DNA of 5,161 nt from an uncultured bacterium (GTDB taxonomy: Bacteria; Bacillota; Clostridia; TANB77; CAG-508). The stretch is from assembly GCA_905215845.1 (NCBI GenBank), contig CAJMRU010000089.1, positions 1 to 5,161 of the forward strand, given 5' to 3'. This document shows, in pieces, positions 1 to 5,161 of this stretch. Both the position numbers and the translations under genes were made by a program. Position 1 is the stretch's first letter. Each line of letters starts with the position of its first letter. The notes beneath the pieces are model-generated. The model was not told the DNA's origin. It did not search any database and was given only the letters and a program-made list of their open reading frames with translations.

Positions 1-90
1 AATTTATTTCATATTTTTTATTATTGTATTTATACATTATTTTTTTATTTTTTTCTATTGGTCCAAATGGTCAATTCAAATAATTTTATA

Positions 91-118
91 TTCATATCTC
101 TATGACATAAAATGTCAA
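91..118 (-). promoter_or_regulatory. Possible leftward sigma-A promoter
   Basis: Read on the minus strand, bases 118-113 are a perfect TTGACA -35 box. Sixteen bases further on (96-91) is TATGAA, which matches four of six positions of TATAAT. It would drive a gene beyond the left edge of the window, divergent from the HTH gene. The -35 overlaps one arm of the palindrome at 103-117, so a protein bound there would block it. The weak -10 keeps confidence low. Confidence 0.25.
103..117. promoter_or_regulatory. Operator-like palindrome TGACAT-AAA-ATGTCA
   Basis: The site is a perfect inverted repeat with 6-base arms and a 3-base spacer. It lies 58 bases before the start of a small Cro/C1-type regulator. 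Regulators of this family usually bind short dyads of this kind near their own promoter, so autoregulation is a reasonable inference. Binding is not shown by the sequence itself, and in AT-rich DNA some palindromes arise by chance. The G and C inside each arm make this one less likely to be random. Confidence 0.4.
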
Positions 119-175
119 TACAATTTAAAATTTTTTTATGCAATAATTAAACCAAGTTATATTTAAGGTGATTTT

Positions 176-382
176 ATGATTAAAGAAAAAAGAAAGGAAA
201 AAAACTATACTCAAGAAAAAATGTCTGAAATACTTGGTATTAGCCTTAGACAATATGTGCGAATAGATAATGAAGAAGATTTGCCTAGGCGTGATGTATT
301 GCGTAATTTAATTATAGAATTGGAATTAAATGATACTGAATTAGGGGAATACATAAGAACAATGGCTAATAAAATTGCATAA
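176..382 (+). CDS. Small Cro/C1-family (XRE) HTH transcriptional regulator
   Basis: This is a 68-residue protein that is almost entirely a single HTH_3/XRE DNA-binding domain. The core reads YTQEKMSEILGIS (residues about 11-23, helix 2 and the turn), then LRQYVRIDN (about 24-32, recognition helix), then LPRRDVLRNLIIELELND (about 37-54), the usual pattern of the family. No effector-binding or oligomerisation domain follows, and the basic N-terminus (KEKRKEKN) fits DNA contact. The start is supported by AAGGTG at 165-170, five bases before the ATG. The gene stands alone and converges on the spoIIIA operon; its stop codon abuts the hairpin at 384-425. It probably binds the palindrome at 103-117. 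Its target genes are unknown, and nothing links it to sporulation except position. Confidence 0.85.
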   Translation: MIKEKRKEKNYTQEKMSEILGISLRQYVRIDNEEDLPRRDVLRNLIIELELNDTELGEYIRTMANKIA

Positions 383-383
383 A

Positions 384-425
384 AGTCTGAGAACAACGAA
401 TTACTAACTTCACTGTTCTCAGACT
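384..425. terminator. Shared bidirectional terminator hairpin
   Basis: AGTCTGAGAACA (384-395) pairs perfectly with TGTTCTCAGACT (414-425), a 12-bp stem around an 18-base loop. Inside the loop, GAA (398-400) can also pair with TTC (409-411). On the minus strand the stem is followed directly by TTTTATG, so it can end the spoIIIA transcript about 130 bases after the spoIIIAH stop. On the plus strand it begins one base after the HTH stop codon, but the following AAATTTAT is a poor U-tract. The G and C content of the stem contrasts sharply with the surrounding DNA. Confidence 0.75.
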
Positions 426-554
426 AAATTTATAAACTATCAAAATTTTTAAAAATTATCATAAGAAGTTTAAAGTTTACACAAACTTTACGATATACTC
501 TCAAAACTTTCTGCTTTTCTCTTTTATCTGCTTACATATTTTAAATAATATTCC
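426..554. other. Intergenic region after spoIIIAH, with a small hairpin at 471-490
   Basis: No gene is visible here. TAAAGTTT (471-478) and AAACTTTA (483-490) form an 8-bp stem with a 4-base ACAC loop. No T-run follows on either strand, so it is not a clear intrinsic terminator, though it could stabilise the 3' end of the spoIIIAH message. The palindrome at 444-457 is made only of A and T and is probably chance. Confidence 0.35.
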
Positions 555-1271
555 CTAAAGTTTCTTGTTTGAAATATGTATATTATCAATATTCGCCTTC
601 AATTCCCTAGAAATAATATTTTGAATCTGTGCAACTTGTTCTTTAGTTAATTCTTGCTCCGAACCTATTATAACACTTATGCTTTCTCCATTAACAAATA
701 CGATATTATTGTTAAACCCTTTTGTAGATATTAAATTTTCACATACCATTATACTATTTTTAATTTCATTGATTTTTTTTATTTCTTCAGTTGCACTTTG
801 TTTTTGAGTTTCTAAAGAATTACTACTATTTAAAACATTTTCATATGTTTCTAACATTTGTGAATACATCTTATCTCTTTCAAGTTTTGATTTCACAAAA
901 TAATCACTTTGTTCTTTTGTAGCTACTCCATTTGTTTGAATTGTTGTATTTTCTTTTGTTACATTTTCACTATTAGTATTTTCTTCTGTTTTCTCTATAT
1001 CTTTCTCTTGCATACTTTTTTCTGTATTATTTTGAGTATTCACATTTTCTTTCTTTTTTTCTTGATTTTCCGTAGTATTTGTAACAACATCATCACTATT
1101 AGCTAACTTAGCATCTCCAATATCTGCTATTTGCATATCGTCCGCTTCCATTTGTAAGCTTGTTTCTAATGCTTGCTCATTATTTGTGGTAAAATTCAGA
1201 TACCCTGCAACCACTAGCATTAGTGCAATTACATATACTACTACTTGATTTTTCTTTAATAATTTTTTCAT
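555..1271 (-). CDS. spoIIIAH: Stage III sporulation protein AH (SpoIIIAH)
   Basis: The protein has 238 residues. Residues about 9-27 form one membrane helix, followed by YLNFTTN as in SpoIIIAH N-termini. Residues about 30-117 are a low-complexity linker rich in E, N, T and K. Residues about 118-238 form the ring-building domain, with the helical stretch YFVKSKLERDKMYSQMLETYENVL and the later LTKEQVAQIQNIISREL. In B. subtilis the mother-cell protein SpoIIIAH binds forespore SpoIIQ across the septal space and forms part of the channel ring. It is slightly longer than the Bacillus protein (about 218 residues), apparently because of the linker. It is the last gene of the operon, 129 bases after spoIIIAG. 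The ATG at 1271 has no Shine-Dalgarno close by; the good one lies behind a hairpin (1281-1313). The family assignment is secure from domain layout and operon position. Confidence 0.93.
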   Translation of the reverse strand: MKKLLKKNQVVVYVIALMLVVAGYLNFTTNNEQALETSLQMEADDMQIADIGDAKLANSDDVVTNTTENQEKKKENVNTQNNTEKSMQEKDIEKTEENTNSENVTKENTTIQTNGVATKEQSDYFVKSKLERDKMYSQMLETYENVLNSSNSLETQKQSATEEIKKINEIKNSIMVCENLISTKGFNNNIVFVNGESISVIIGSEQELTKEQVAQIQNIISRELKANIDNIHISNKKL

Positions 1272-1280
1272 GAATTTTTT

Positions 1281-1313
1281 AATGATACATTTTTAATATA
1301 TCATTTTCTCCTT
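1281..1313 (-). promoter_or_regulatory. Split ribosome binding site of spoIIIAH: Shine-Dalgarno, mini-ORF and hairpin
   Basis: On the minus strand, AAGGAG (1313-1308) is the only good Shine-Dalgarno before spoIIIAH, but it is 36 bases from the ATG at 1271. Between them AATGATATAT (1305-1296) and ATGTATCATT (1290-1281) form a 10-bp stem with one G-U pair and a 5-base loop. Folding it leaves 11 bases between Shine-Dalgarno and ATG, a workable distance. Directly behind the Shine-Dalgarno is ATG ATA TAT TAA (1304-1293), a three-codon ORF in the same frame as spoIIIAH. The stem is mostly A-U and so only moderately stable. Confidence 0.45.
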
Positions 1314-1323
1314 TTCTATATTT

Positions 1324-1355
1324 AGGTTTTTTATAAAGGATTTACCTATAAACCT
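1324..1355. repeat. Imperfect hairpin in the spoIIIAG-spoIIIAH gap
   Basis: AGGTTT and AAACCT arms, with inner GG-CC and ATA-TAT pairs separated by bulges, form an imperfect hairpin in the 129-base gap. In the operon's direction it is followed by AAATATAG, so it does not look like a terminator for spoIIIAG. On the plus strand it ends in TTTTTT (1355-1360), but no plus-strand gene leads into it. It could be an RNA processing or stability element. Confidence 0.3.
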
Positions 1356-1400
1356 TTTTTAGTATAGAGTAGCTGGAACTGAGTGATAATTATAAAATTT

Positions 1401-2027
1401 TCAATTCATTTCAAACACCTGTATTTTATGAGTAGCCAAACCAGTTACTGCTTCAACTGCTTGAATTATACTTGTTTTTATATTCACATCACTTGCCCCT
1501 TTTGCCGTAATTATTGCTCCTTGTACCTTAGGTTCTACTATTTTTTTAGTTATTGGTACTTTTTCACCATTTTCTTCTTTATATATTATTTCTTTTTGTG
1601 AATCTTGTTCTTGAATTTTTCTTATTCCTCCTTGAGTATCTGTTTCTTCTGTGTTACTATTTTTTGATGCTTCATTATACATTGGTACAACTTCACTAGA
1701 TTCAGAATAATTGATAAAAACTTTTACTTCTCCCACTCCTTGTATCCTAGATAATATTGTTTCTAAATTTTTTTCTAGTTCTTTACTTGTACTACTAGAT
1801 GTTTCTATTGTTGTATTATTTATATTTTGAGCTAATTGTTTTGAGTTTTGGCTATTTTCATCTTGTTTATTTTTTTTACTATTTCCATTCCAAATTGCAT
1901 TTATTGCTACAACTGTTATTATAAGTATTACTACTAAAAATACCAAATTTTCTATTTTCTTTTTGTTATTTCCTTCCTGTTTTTCCTCATCTGTATTTAT
2001 TAATTTTTTTAATTTATTTCCAAGCAT
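1401..2027 (-). CDS. spoIIIAG: Stage III sporulation protein AG (SpoIIIAG)
   Basis: The protein has 208 residues: a short basic cytoplasmic N-terminus, one membrane helix at about 27-46, a polar Asn/Lys/Ser-rich linker to about 80, then the ring-building domain. That domain starts with LEKNLETILSRIQGVGEVKVFINY (about 84-107). It is interrupted by a polar insert at about 108-150, where this family has its beta-strand insertion, and resumes with KVQGAIITAKGASD to the end. SpoIIIAG oligomerises into a large ring in the intermembrane space of the SpoIIIA-SpoIIQ channel. The ATG lies inside the end of spoIIIAF (19-base overlap), with GGGGTG at 2041-2036, eight bases ahead, and AAGGA even closer. 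This suggests translational coupling. In B. subtilis an internal promoter ahead of this gene is known; I could not identify one here. Confidence 0.94.
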   Translation of the reverse strand: MLGNKLKKLINTDEEKQEGNNKKKIENLVFLVVILIITVVAINAIWNGNSKKNKQDENSQNSKQLAQNINNTTIETSSSTSKELEKNLETILSRIQGVGEVKVFINYSESSEVVPMYNEASKNSNTEETDTQGGIRKIQEQDSQKEIIYKEENGEKVPITKKIVEPKVQGAIITAKGASDVNIKTSIIQAVEAVTGLATHKIQVFEMN

Positions 2028-2626
2028 TTTTCCTTCACCCCATACTCTTCCATTAAAAATTTTTTTATCTTTTGTTTATCTTCATTTGTGATTTTTTCAC
2101 TTTTATTACTTTTTTCTCTTTCAACAATATTGGTATTTATTGGTCGTATTTTTTGTATCTCTTCTACTACTTTATTTTCTAATGTTAATTCATTATTAAC
2201 TTTATTGCTTTCATTTTTTTTTACTTGCAATTTAATTTTTGAAATTTCTGAATTTTCTTCACTATCATTTAATTGTGCTTCTACTTTGCAATTTAATATA
2301 TCATAACCTTGTTCTCTTACTTTTTTGCTTATGTCTTTTTCTAATTTATCTATGTATAGTTCTTCTATTCTTTTATCCATTGATGTTTGTGTCGTTTTTC
2401 CTGAACTTGATGTGTAATTACTATATTTTTCTATTTCAAAACTACTCACATCTATTGTTTGTTTATTTTTTATAAACGGAGATATTATTGTAAATAAAAT
2501 ATATACTCCCATTACCATCCTTATATATTTTTTTGTTTTATTATTTGGCAATATCATCTCTAATATCGAAACAACTACAATCGCCAATCCTAATCCTTTT
2601 GCCCAAGAACTTAAAAATTCAATCAT
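2009..2626 (-). CDS. spoIIIAF: Stage III sporulation protein AF (SpoIIIAF)
   Basis: The protein has 205 residues. It opens with the family's typical MIEFLSSWAKGLGLAIVVVS and has two membrane helices at about 9-26 and 33-52, separated by the short basic loop PNNKTKKYIR. The rest (about 53-205) is a soluble, lysine- and glutamate-rich domain that in this family adopts a ring-building-type fold in the intermembrane space. It is one of the ring or stalk components of the SpoIIIA channel, though less studied than AG or AH. The ATG is ten bases after the spoIIIAE stop. The Shine-Dalgarno AGGGGAG starts right at that TAG stop, so the two genes are closely coupled. The 3' end overlaps spoIIIAG by 19 bases. 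Confidence 0.93.
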   Translation of the reverse strand: MIEFLSSWAKGLGLAIVVVSILEMILPNNKTKKYIRMVMGVYILFTIISPFIKNKQTIDVSSFEIEKYSNYTSSSGKTTQTSMDKRIEELYIDKLEKDISKKVREQGYDILNCKVEAQLNDSEENSEISKIKLQVKKNESNKVNNELTLENKVVEEIQKIRPINTNIVEREKSNKSEKITNEDKQKIKKFLMEEYGVKEKCLEIN

Positions 2627-2636
2627 AAACTCCCCT

Positions 2637-3800
2637 CTATCTATACATCATTCCTGTATTGGATATCTTTACTACTAAAGCTGTTCCAATAATTAATAAT
2701 ACTGATATTGTTGTTAATATTGCTAAAAATATTTTAAATATGTCCCCTACTTGCTCTATTAAACTAACAATGTTTTTATCAGCTATTGGTTCACATATAC
2801 CTGCTAATAATTTATATGTAATTGTTAAAATCGCTAATTTTAAGATTGGAGCAATACATATAGCTATTACTACTATAACTCCTATTAGTCCAACTGCATT
2901 TTTTAAAATAATTCCACATCCTAAAACAGTATCAACTGCATCTCCTAGTATTTTTCCAACTACCGGAATTGCTGTACTAACTACTGCTTTTGTTGTCTTA
3001 GCAGTTATACCATCTACACTACTAGACAATGTACCTTCAAGCGAAACTACTCCTACAAATATTGTTAATACTATTCCTAAAAACCATATTATGCTTGACT
3101 GGAAAAACTTAGATAGTTTTCCAATTTGAAAGTTGTTAGATATTTTAGAAATAACTACTAATCCTGCCAAAATCAATACTCCTGGTATTATTATTGTTTG
3201 TATTATATTTCCTATAAAATTAATCATAAATAATATTATAGGTTCTAGCACACCACTTGTTGCTATGCTACCTGTATACAACATCAATGCTATTAATAAT
3301 GGCACTAATAAATTCATAAATCCAACTAAATTATTAGTGGTATCTTGTACTAATTTTACTATTCCAGAAAAACTAGACATTATTATAGTTACTATTAATA
3401 TGTATTGAACATAGTAAATTAGTTTTGATATACTTTCGTTTTCTAAACTTTCACTAATAGATTTTAAAATGCTATGTATTACTATTATTACTAATATACT
3501 TCCTACTGCTTTTATACTGTCGACAAATTCTTGTCCAAATAAACTTAAAATTTTTTTAAAAATTGAGCTATTATCTACTTCCCCTTTTATTGCACTATTA
3601 AAAAAATCATTTAATTCATCCTCATTAAAAAAATCATTTGTATATTCTTTTGCACTATTGATAAACTCTCCTACTCCAAATTCTTCTTGTTGCTCTAGCA
3701 TTGTTTCTTTATTACTTTCATCTTTTGTATCAGAGGCATTTGAAATTGGCATAGTTATAAATAAGATTAATATTGTAATTATATTTATTAAAATTTTCAA
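2637..3800 (-). CDS. spoIIIAE: Stage III sporulation protein AE (SpoIIIAE), TTG start
   Basis: The protein has 387 residues, close to the roughly 400 usual for the family. It has an N-terminal signal peptide (about 1-22, ending PISNAS), an acidic soluble segment to about 80, and then a polytopic membrane region. Likely helices lie near 96-113, 126-148, 158-177, 187-220, 236-253, 303-325 and 354-377. The stretch at about 253-305 (SLEGTLSSSVDGITAKTTKA, then IPVVGKILGDAVDTVLG) is the family's most conserved part. SpoIIIAE is thought to form the membrane export core of the channel, with AC and AD. The start codon is TTG: a strong AAGGGGTG (3814-3807) sits six bases upstream, and no ATG lies near it in frame. 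It begins 22 bases after the spoIIIAD stop. Confidence 0.95.
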   Translation of the reverse strand: MKILINIITILILFITMPISNASDTKDESNKETMLEQQEEFGVGEFINSAKEYTNDFFNEDELNDFFNSAIKGEVDNSSIFKKILSLFGQEFVDSIKAVGSILVIIVIHSILKSISESLENESISKLIYYVQYILIVTIIMSSFSGIVKLVQDTTNNLVGFMNLLVPLLIALMLYTGSIATSGVLEPIILFMINFIGNIIQTIIIPGVLILAGLVVISKISNNFQIGKLSKFFQSSIIWFLGIVLTIFVGVVSLEGTLSSSVDGITAKTTKAVVSTAIPVVGKILGDAVDTVLGCGIILKNAVGLIGVIVVIAICIAPILKLAILTITYKLLAGICEPIADKNIVSLIEQVGDIFKIFLAILTTISVLLIIGTALVVKISNTGMMYR

Positions 3801-3822
3801 ATCTTACACCCCTTATTAAGTC

Positions 3823-4209
3823 TTATGGTAATATTTTTAATATTATTTCTAATAATGTTGATATTATTGGAATAGACATTGATATTATAATAATTTTACT
3901 TCCTAATTCTACTTTACTTGCAATTGCTGCTTCTCCTGAATCTTTACAAATACTGACTGCAAATTCTGATAAAAATGCTATTCCTGTTATTTTTAATAAT
4001 ATTGATAAAAATTGACTATTAATTGAAGCTTTATCTGCAATTGATTGTATTAAACTTACTATTCCTGATAGCTCGTCTATTACTAAAAATAAAATTAAAA
4101 CTCCTGCTATTAAACTTACATAAATCACAAATTCTGGTTTGTATTGTTTTAATAGAATAATTATGATTAAAGCTATTAAAGCAATTCCTATTATTTTTAT
4201 AATTTCCAT
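3823..4209 (-). CDS. spoIIIAD: Stage III sporulation protein AD (SpoIIIAD)
   Basis: The protein has 128 residues, against about 133 in B. subtilis, and is nearly all membrane-embedded. Likely helices are at about 2-20, 27-45, 67-84 and 101-126. The motif CKDSGEAAIASKVELGSK (about 88-105), between the last two helices, is the family signature. SpoIIIAD is an integral membrane part of the basal platform of the SpoIIIA channel and works with AC and AE. The gene begins 18 bases after the spoIIIAC stop. AAGGAAGATGGA precedes the ATG and serves as the ribosome binding site. Its C-terminus, EIILKILP, is short and complete. Confidence 0.94.
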   Translation of the reverse strand: MEIIKIIGIALIALIIIILLKQYKPEFVIYVSLIAGVLILFLVIDELSGIVSLIQSIADKASINSQFLSILLKITGIAFLSEFAVSICKDSGEAAIASKVELGSKIIIISMSIPIISTLLEIILKILP

Positions 4210-4227
4210 AGTTCCATCTTCCTTGCA

Positions 4228-4422
4228 TTAAAGATTGAATATTGTCCTTACTGTATCAAATAATCCACTTATTTCTTTTATTACCATTGTTAATACTATA
4301 ACTAGTCCAGCTAAAGTAGTCATCATTGCTTGGTCTTCTCTTCCAGCTCTTACTAATACTTGATGTAATACTGCTACTAATATTCCTATTGCAGCTATTT
4401 TGAATAATAAATTGATATCCAT
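4228..4422 (-). CDS. spoIIIAC: Stage III sporulation protein AC (SpoIIIAC)
   Basis: The protein has 64 residues, against about 68 in B. subtilis. It has two membrane helices, at about 5-25 (FKIAAIGILVAVLHQVL) and 35-52, joined by the polar loop RAGREDQAMM. This resembles the Bacillus protein, which has the same FQIAGVGIVVAFLH start and a loop of equal length. With AD it forms the small-subunit membrane part of the export platform. It starts 22 bases after the spoIIIAB stop, counting that stop in the shifted frame. AAGGAAGG lies about 13 bases before the ATG, a little further than ideal. Confidence 0.94.
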   Translation of the reverse strand: MDINLLFKIAAIGILVAVLHQVLVRAGREDQAMMTTLAGLVIVLTMVIKEISGLFDTVRTIFNL

Positions 4423-4444
4423 TTTTAAATATCATCCTTCCTTT

Positions 4445-4955
4445 TTATACTAGAACAATTATAATTGTCATTCCTATTATAGTTCCAAGCCTACTATATA
4501 ATTTTTCATTTTTATTTTTTTCTTCTCTTGCTTGCTTTATTTGATTTTCTAAAAATTCTCCGAGTTATTTCTATTTGACTTATTTGCCCTTCTACATCAG
4601 TTTGTCCTAACATTTTCGACAACATTGATATAGCATGAATATCTTCTTCATTTAAGTTTGTTTGTACTTCTTCGATAGTTTCTTGCCACGCTTCTTCTGC
4701 TGATAGTTCATTCATTTTATATCTCGCTTTGGCAAATATCTTACTTATGTTAGGAATACTATTTTTAGCTATGTCATTAAAAATATCTGAAATGGGTTCA
4801 TATGTAAATTTTATTTTAGATTTAAAAATATTTAATGCATTTTGCATCTCTTCTAGTTCTACTAGCCTATATGTATATTTTTTTGATAAAATTTTTCCTA
4901 TCAGTGTTGATGCTATGAATATAATAACTAACATTATGTATTTTATCATTTGCAT
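4445..4955 (-). CDS. spoIIIAB: Stage III sporulation protein AB (SpoIIIAB), interrupted by a one-base frameshift
   Basis: The first frame (from the ATG at 4955) gives an N-terminal membrane helix at about 4-20, then the AB cytoplasmic helical domain (VELEEMQNALNIFKSKIKFTYEPI, later SAEEAWQETIEEV). After IEIT (residue 131) it reads RRIFRKSNKASKRRKK and stops at 4512, which is unlike the family. Skipping one base of the four at 4562-4559 gives EFLENQIKQAREEKNKNEKL, then YSRLGTIIGMTIIIVLV, and a stop at 4447-4445. That is the normal AB C-terminus with its second membrane helix. The restored length is 169-170 residues, against 171 in B. subtilis. SpoIIIAB is a bitopic basal-platform protein resembling type II secretion GspF. 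The gene is either inactivated, mis-sequenced or, less likely, shifted by the ribosome. AGGG lies 11 bases before the ATG. Confidence 0.85.
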
Positions 4956-5161
4956 TTCAAGTTCATCCCTTTCTTCTTCTATTTAAAGGTATACTTTTGT
5001 TTTTTTGTAATAAAAATCAATAAATTTATTCTGAAAATGTTTAAGCACATATTATTTTTCAACTAATATACCTTGTCCCTTTTTATAAATTTCTTCTTAT
5101 ATATTGTATTCATCAAAAAAAATTTTAGAACTTTTATATAAATATCATGATAATTTTAAGT
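4956..5161. other. Region upstream of spoIIIAB without a recognisable spoIIIAA
   Basis: In the usual operon spoIIIAA ends at or overlaps the spoIIIAB start. Here all three minus-strand frames meet stop codons within about 30 bases of the window edge and again several times before 4956, so no intact spoIIIAA end is present. One frame (about 5135-5065) gives a protein-like string broken by TAA codons, but I cannot match it to SpoIIIAA. AATACAAT at 5110-5103 on the minus strand resembles the sigma-E -10 consensus CATACAAT, but no matching -35 stands at the right distance. Confidence 0.5.
4979..5062 (-). CDS. Possible 27-residue leader or small hydrophobic peptide
   Basis: On the minus strand an AAGGGACAAGG stretch ends eight bases before a TTG codon at 5062. 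This opens a 27-codon frame that ends in TAG at 4981-4979, 23 bases before the spoIIIAB start. The predicted peptide has a hydrophobic centre (MCLNIFRINLLIFIT) flanked by lysines. The spacing resembles that of the other genes in the operon, and the purine-rich Shine-Dalgarno is good for the region. Against it are the TTG start, the very short length and the lack of any known relative. It may be chance in AT-rich DNA. Confidence 0.15.
   Translation of the reverse strand: MKNNMCLNIFRINLLIFITKKQKYTFK

Larger units (their letters stand above)
1..175. other. AT-rich intergenic region upstream of the HTH gene
   Basis: This stretch has no open frame that I can support. It begins with T-rich runs (about 9-56). 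Next comes a short motif at 58-73 in which TGGTC occurs twice, nine bases apart (59-63 and 68-72), with TTGG-T-CCAA forming a small palindrome at 58-66. A better palindrome follows at 103-117 and is listed separately. No convincing plus-strand sigma-A promoter with both boxes was found for the HTH gene. TACAAT at 119-124 is a possible -10, but the expected -35 position is poor. Confidence 0.5.

Noticed and set aside
211..396. A 61-residue minus-strand frame opposite the HTH gene
   Set aside because: The HTH protein on the plus strand has a clear domain and ribosome binding site. This frame has neither and crosses the terminator stem.
444..457. Perfect 14-base palindrome AATTTTTAAAAATT
   Set aside because: It consists only of A and T in very AT-rich DNA, where such palindromes are expected by chance.
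1360..1370. CTATACTA in the spoIIIAG-AH gap as a sigma-E -10 box
   Set aside because: Only about five of eight positions match and the -35 region shows nothing like the consensus.
2659..3129. A 156-residue plus-strand open frame opposite spoIIIAE
   Set aside because: It is antisense to a clearly conserved gene, lacks a good ribosome binding site, and its composition is what complementing a membrane-protein gene produces. The same applies to the other plus-strand frames at 909-1106, 1383-1601, 2088-2475, 3133-3408, 3469-3819 and 4729-4986.
4031..4228. A 65-residue minus-strand frame overlapping spoIIIAD
   Set aside because: It is spoIIIAD read in another frame, with Asn/Arg-rich low-complexity translation and no independent support.
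5043..5071. Possible sigma-E promoter with GTATATT as -35
   Set aside because: At the expected 13-15 base spacing the -10 position reads ATGTGCTT or similar, a poor match to CATACAAT.
5065..5135. Protein-like string in one minus-strand frame (DEYNI, then EEIYKKGQGILVEK) upstream of spoIIIAB
   Set aside because: It is broken by TAA codons, TAA is used as a normal stop by neighbouring genes, and I cannot match it to SpoIIIAA. Stop-codon reassignment is therefore not supported.

Overview
The window is strongly AT-rich and carries most of a spoIIIA sporulation operon on the minus strand. The genes run from right to left in the order spoIIIAB, AC, AD, AE, AF, AG, AH. This gene set occurs only in endospore-forming Firmicutes. 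The base composition, the AAGGAGG-like ribosome binding sites and the protein sequences suggest a low-GC member of the Clostridia. The sequence does not let me name a species.

Layout, left to right. Bases 1-175 are an AT-rich intergenic region with a perfect operator-like palindrome at 103-117. Bases 176-382 encode a 68-residue Cro/C1-type (XRE) HTH protein on the plus strand. A strong 12-bp hairpin at 384-425 lies between this gene and the convergent spoIIIA operon and probably terminates both. Then, all on the minus strand: spoIIIAH (555-1271), spoIIIAG (1401-2027), spoIIIAF (2009-2626), spoIIIAE (2637-3800, TTG start), spoIIIAD (3823-4209), spoIIIAC (4228-4422) and spoIIIAB (4445-4955). 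The last 206 bases, where spoIIIAA would be expected, hold no convincing gene.

From work on Bacillus subtilis, the SpoIIIA proteins are made in the mother cell during engulfment. They build a secretion-like channel across the septal space that joins forespore SpoIIQ and keeps the forespore active. AB, AC, AD and AE are membrane proteins of the basal apparatus. AF, AG and AH carry ring-building-motif domains in the intermembrane space. AA is the cytoplasmic ATPase.

Three points stand out. (1) spoIIIAB is split by a one-base shift near 4557-4562, but its normal C-terminus, including the last membrane helix, is intact in the next frame. (2) spoIIIAH has its Shine-Dalgarno sequence 36 nt from its start codon. 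Between them is a hairpin that would bring the two together, and an in-frame three-codon mini-ORF lies directly behind the Shine-Dalgarno. (3) spoIIIAA is not next to spoIIIAB in the visible sequence. I see no CRISPR array, transposase, tRNA or rRNA.
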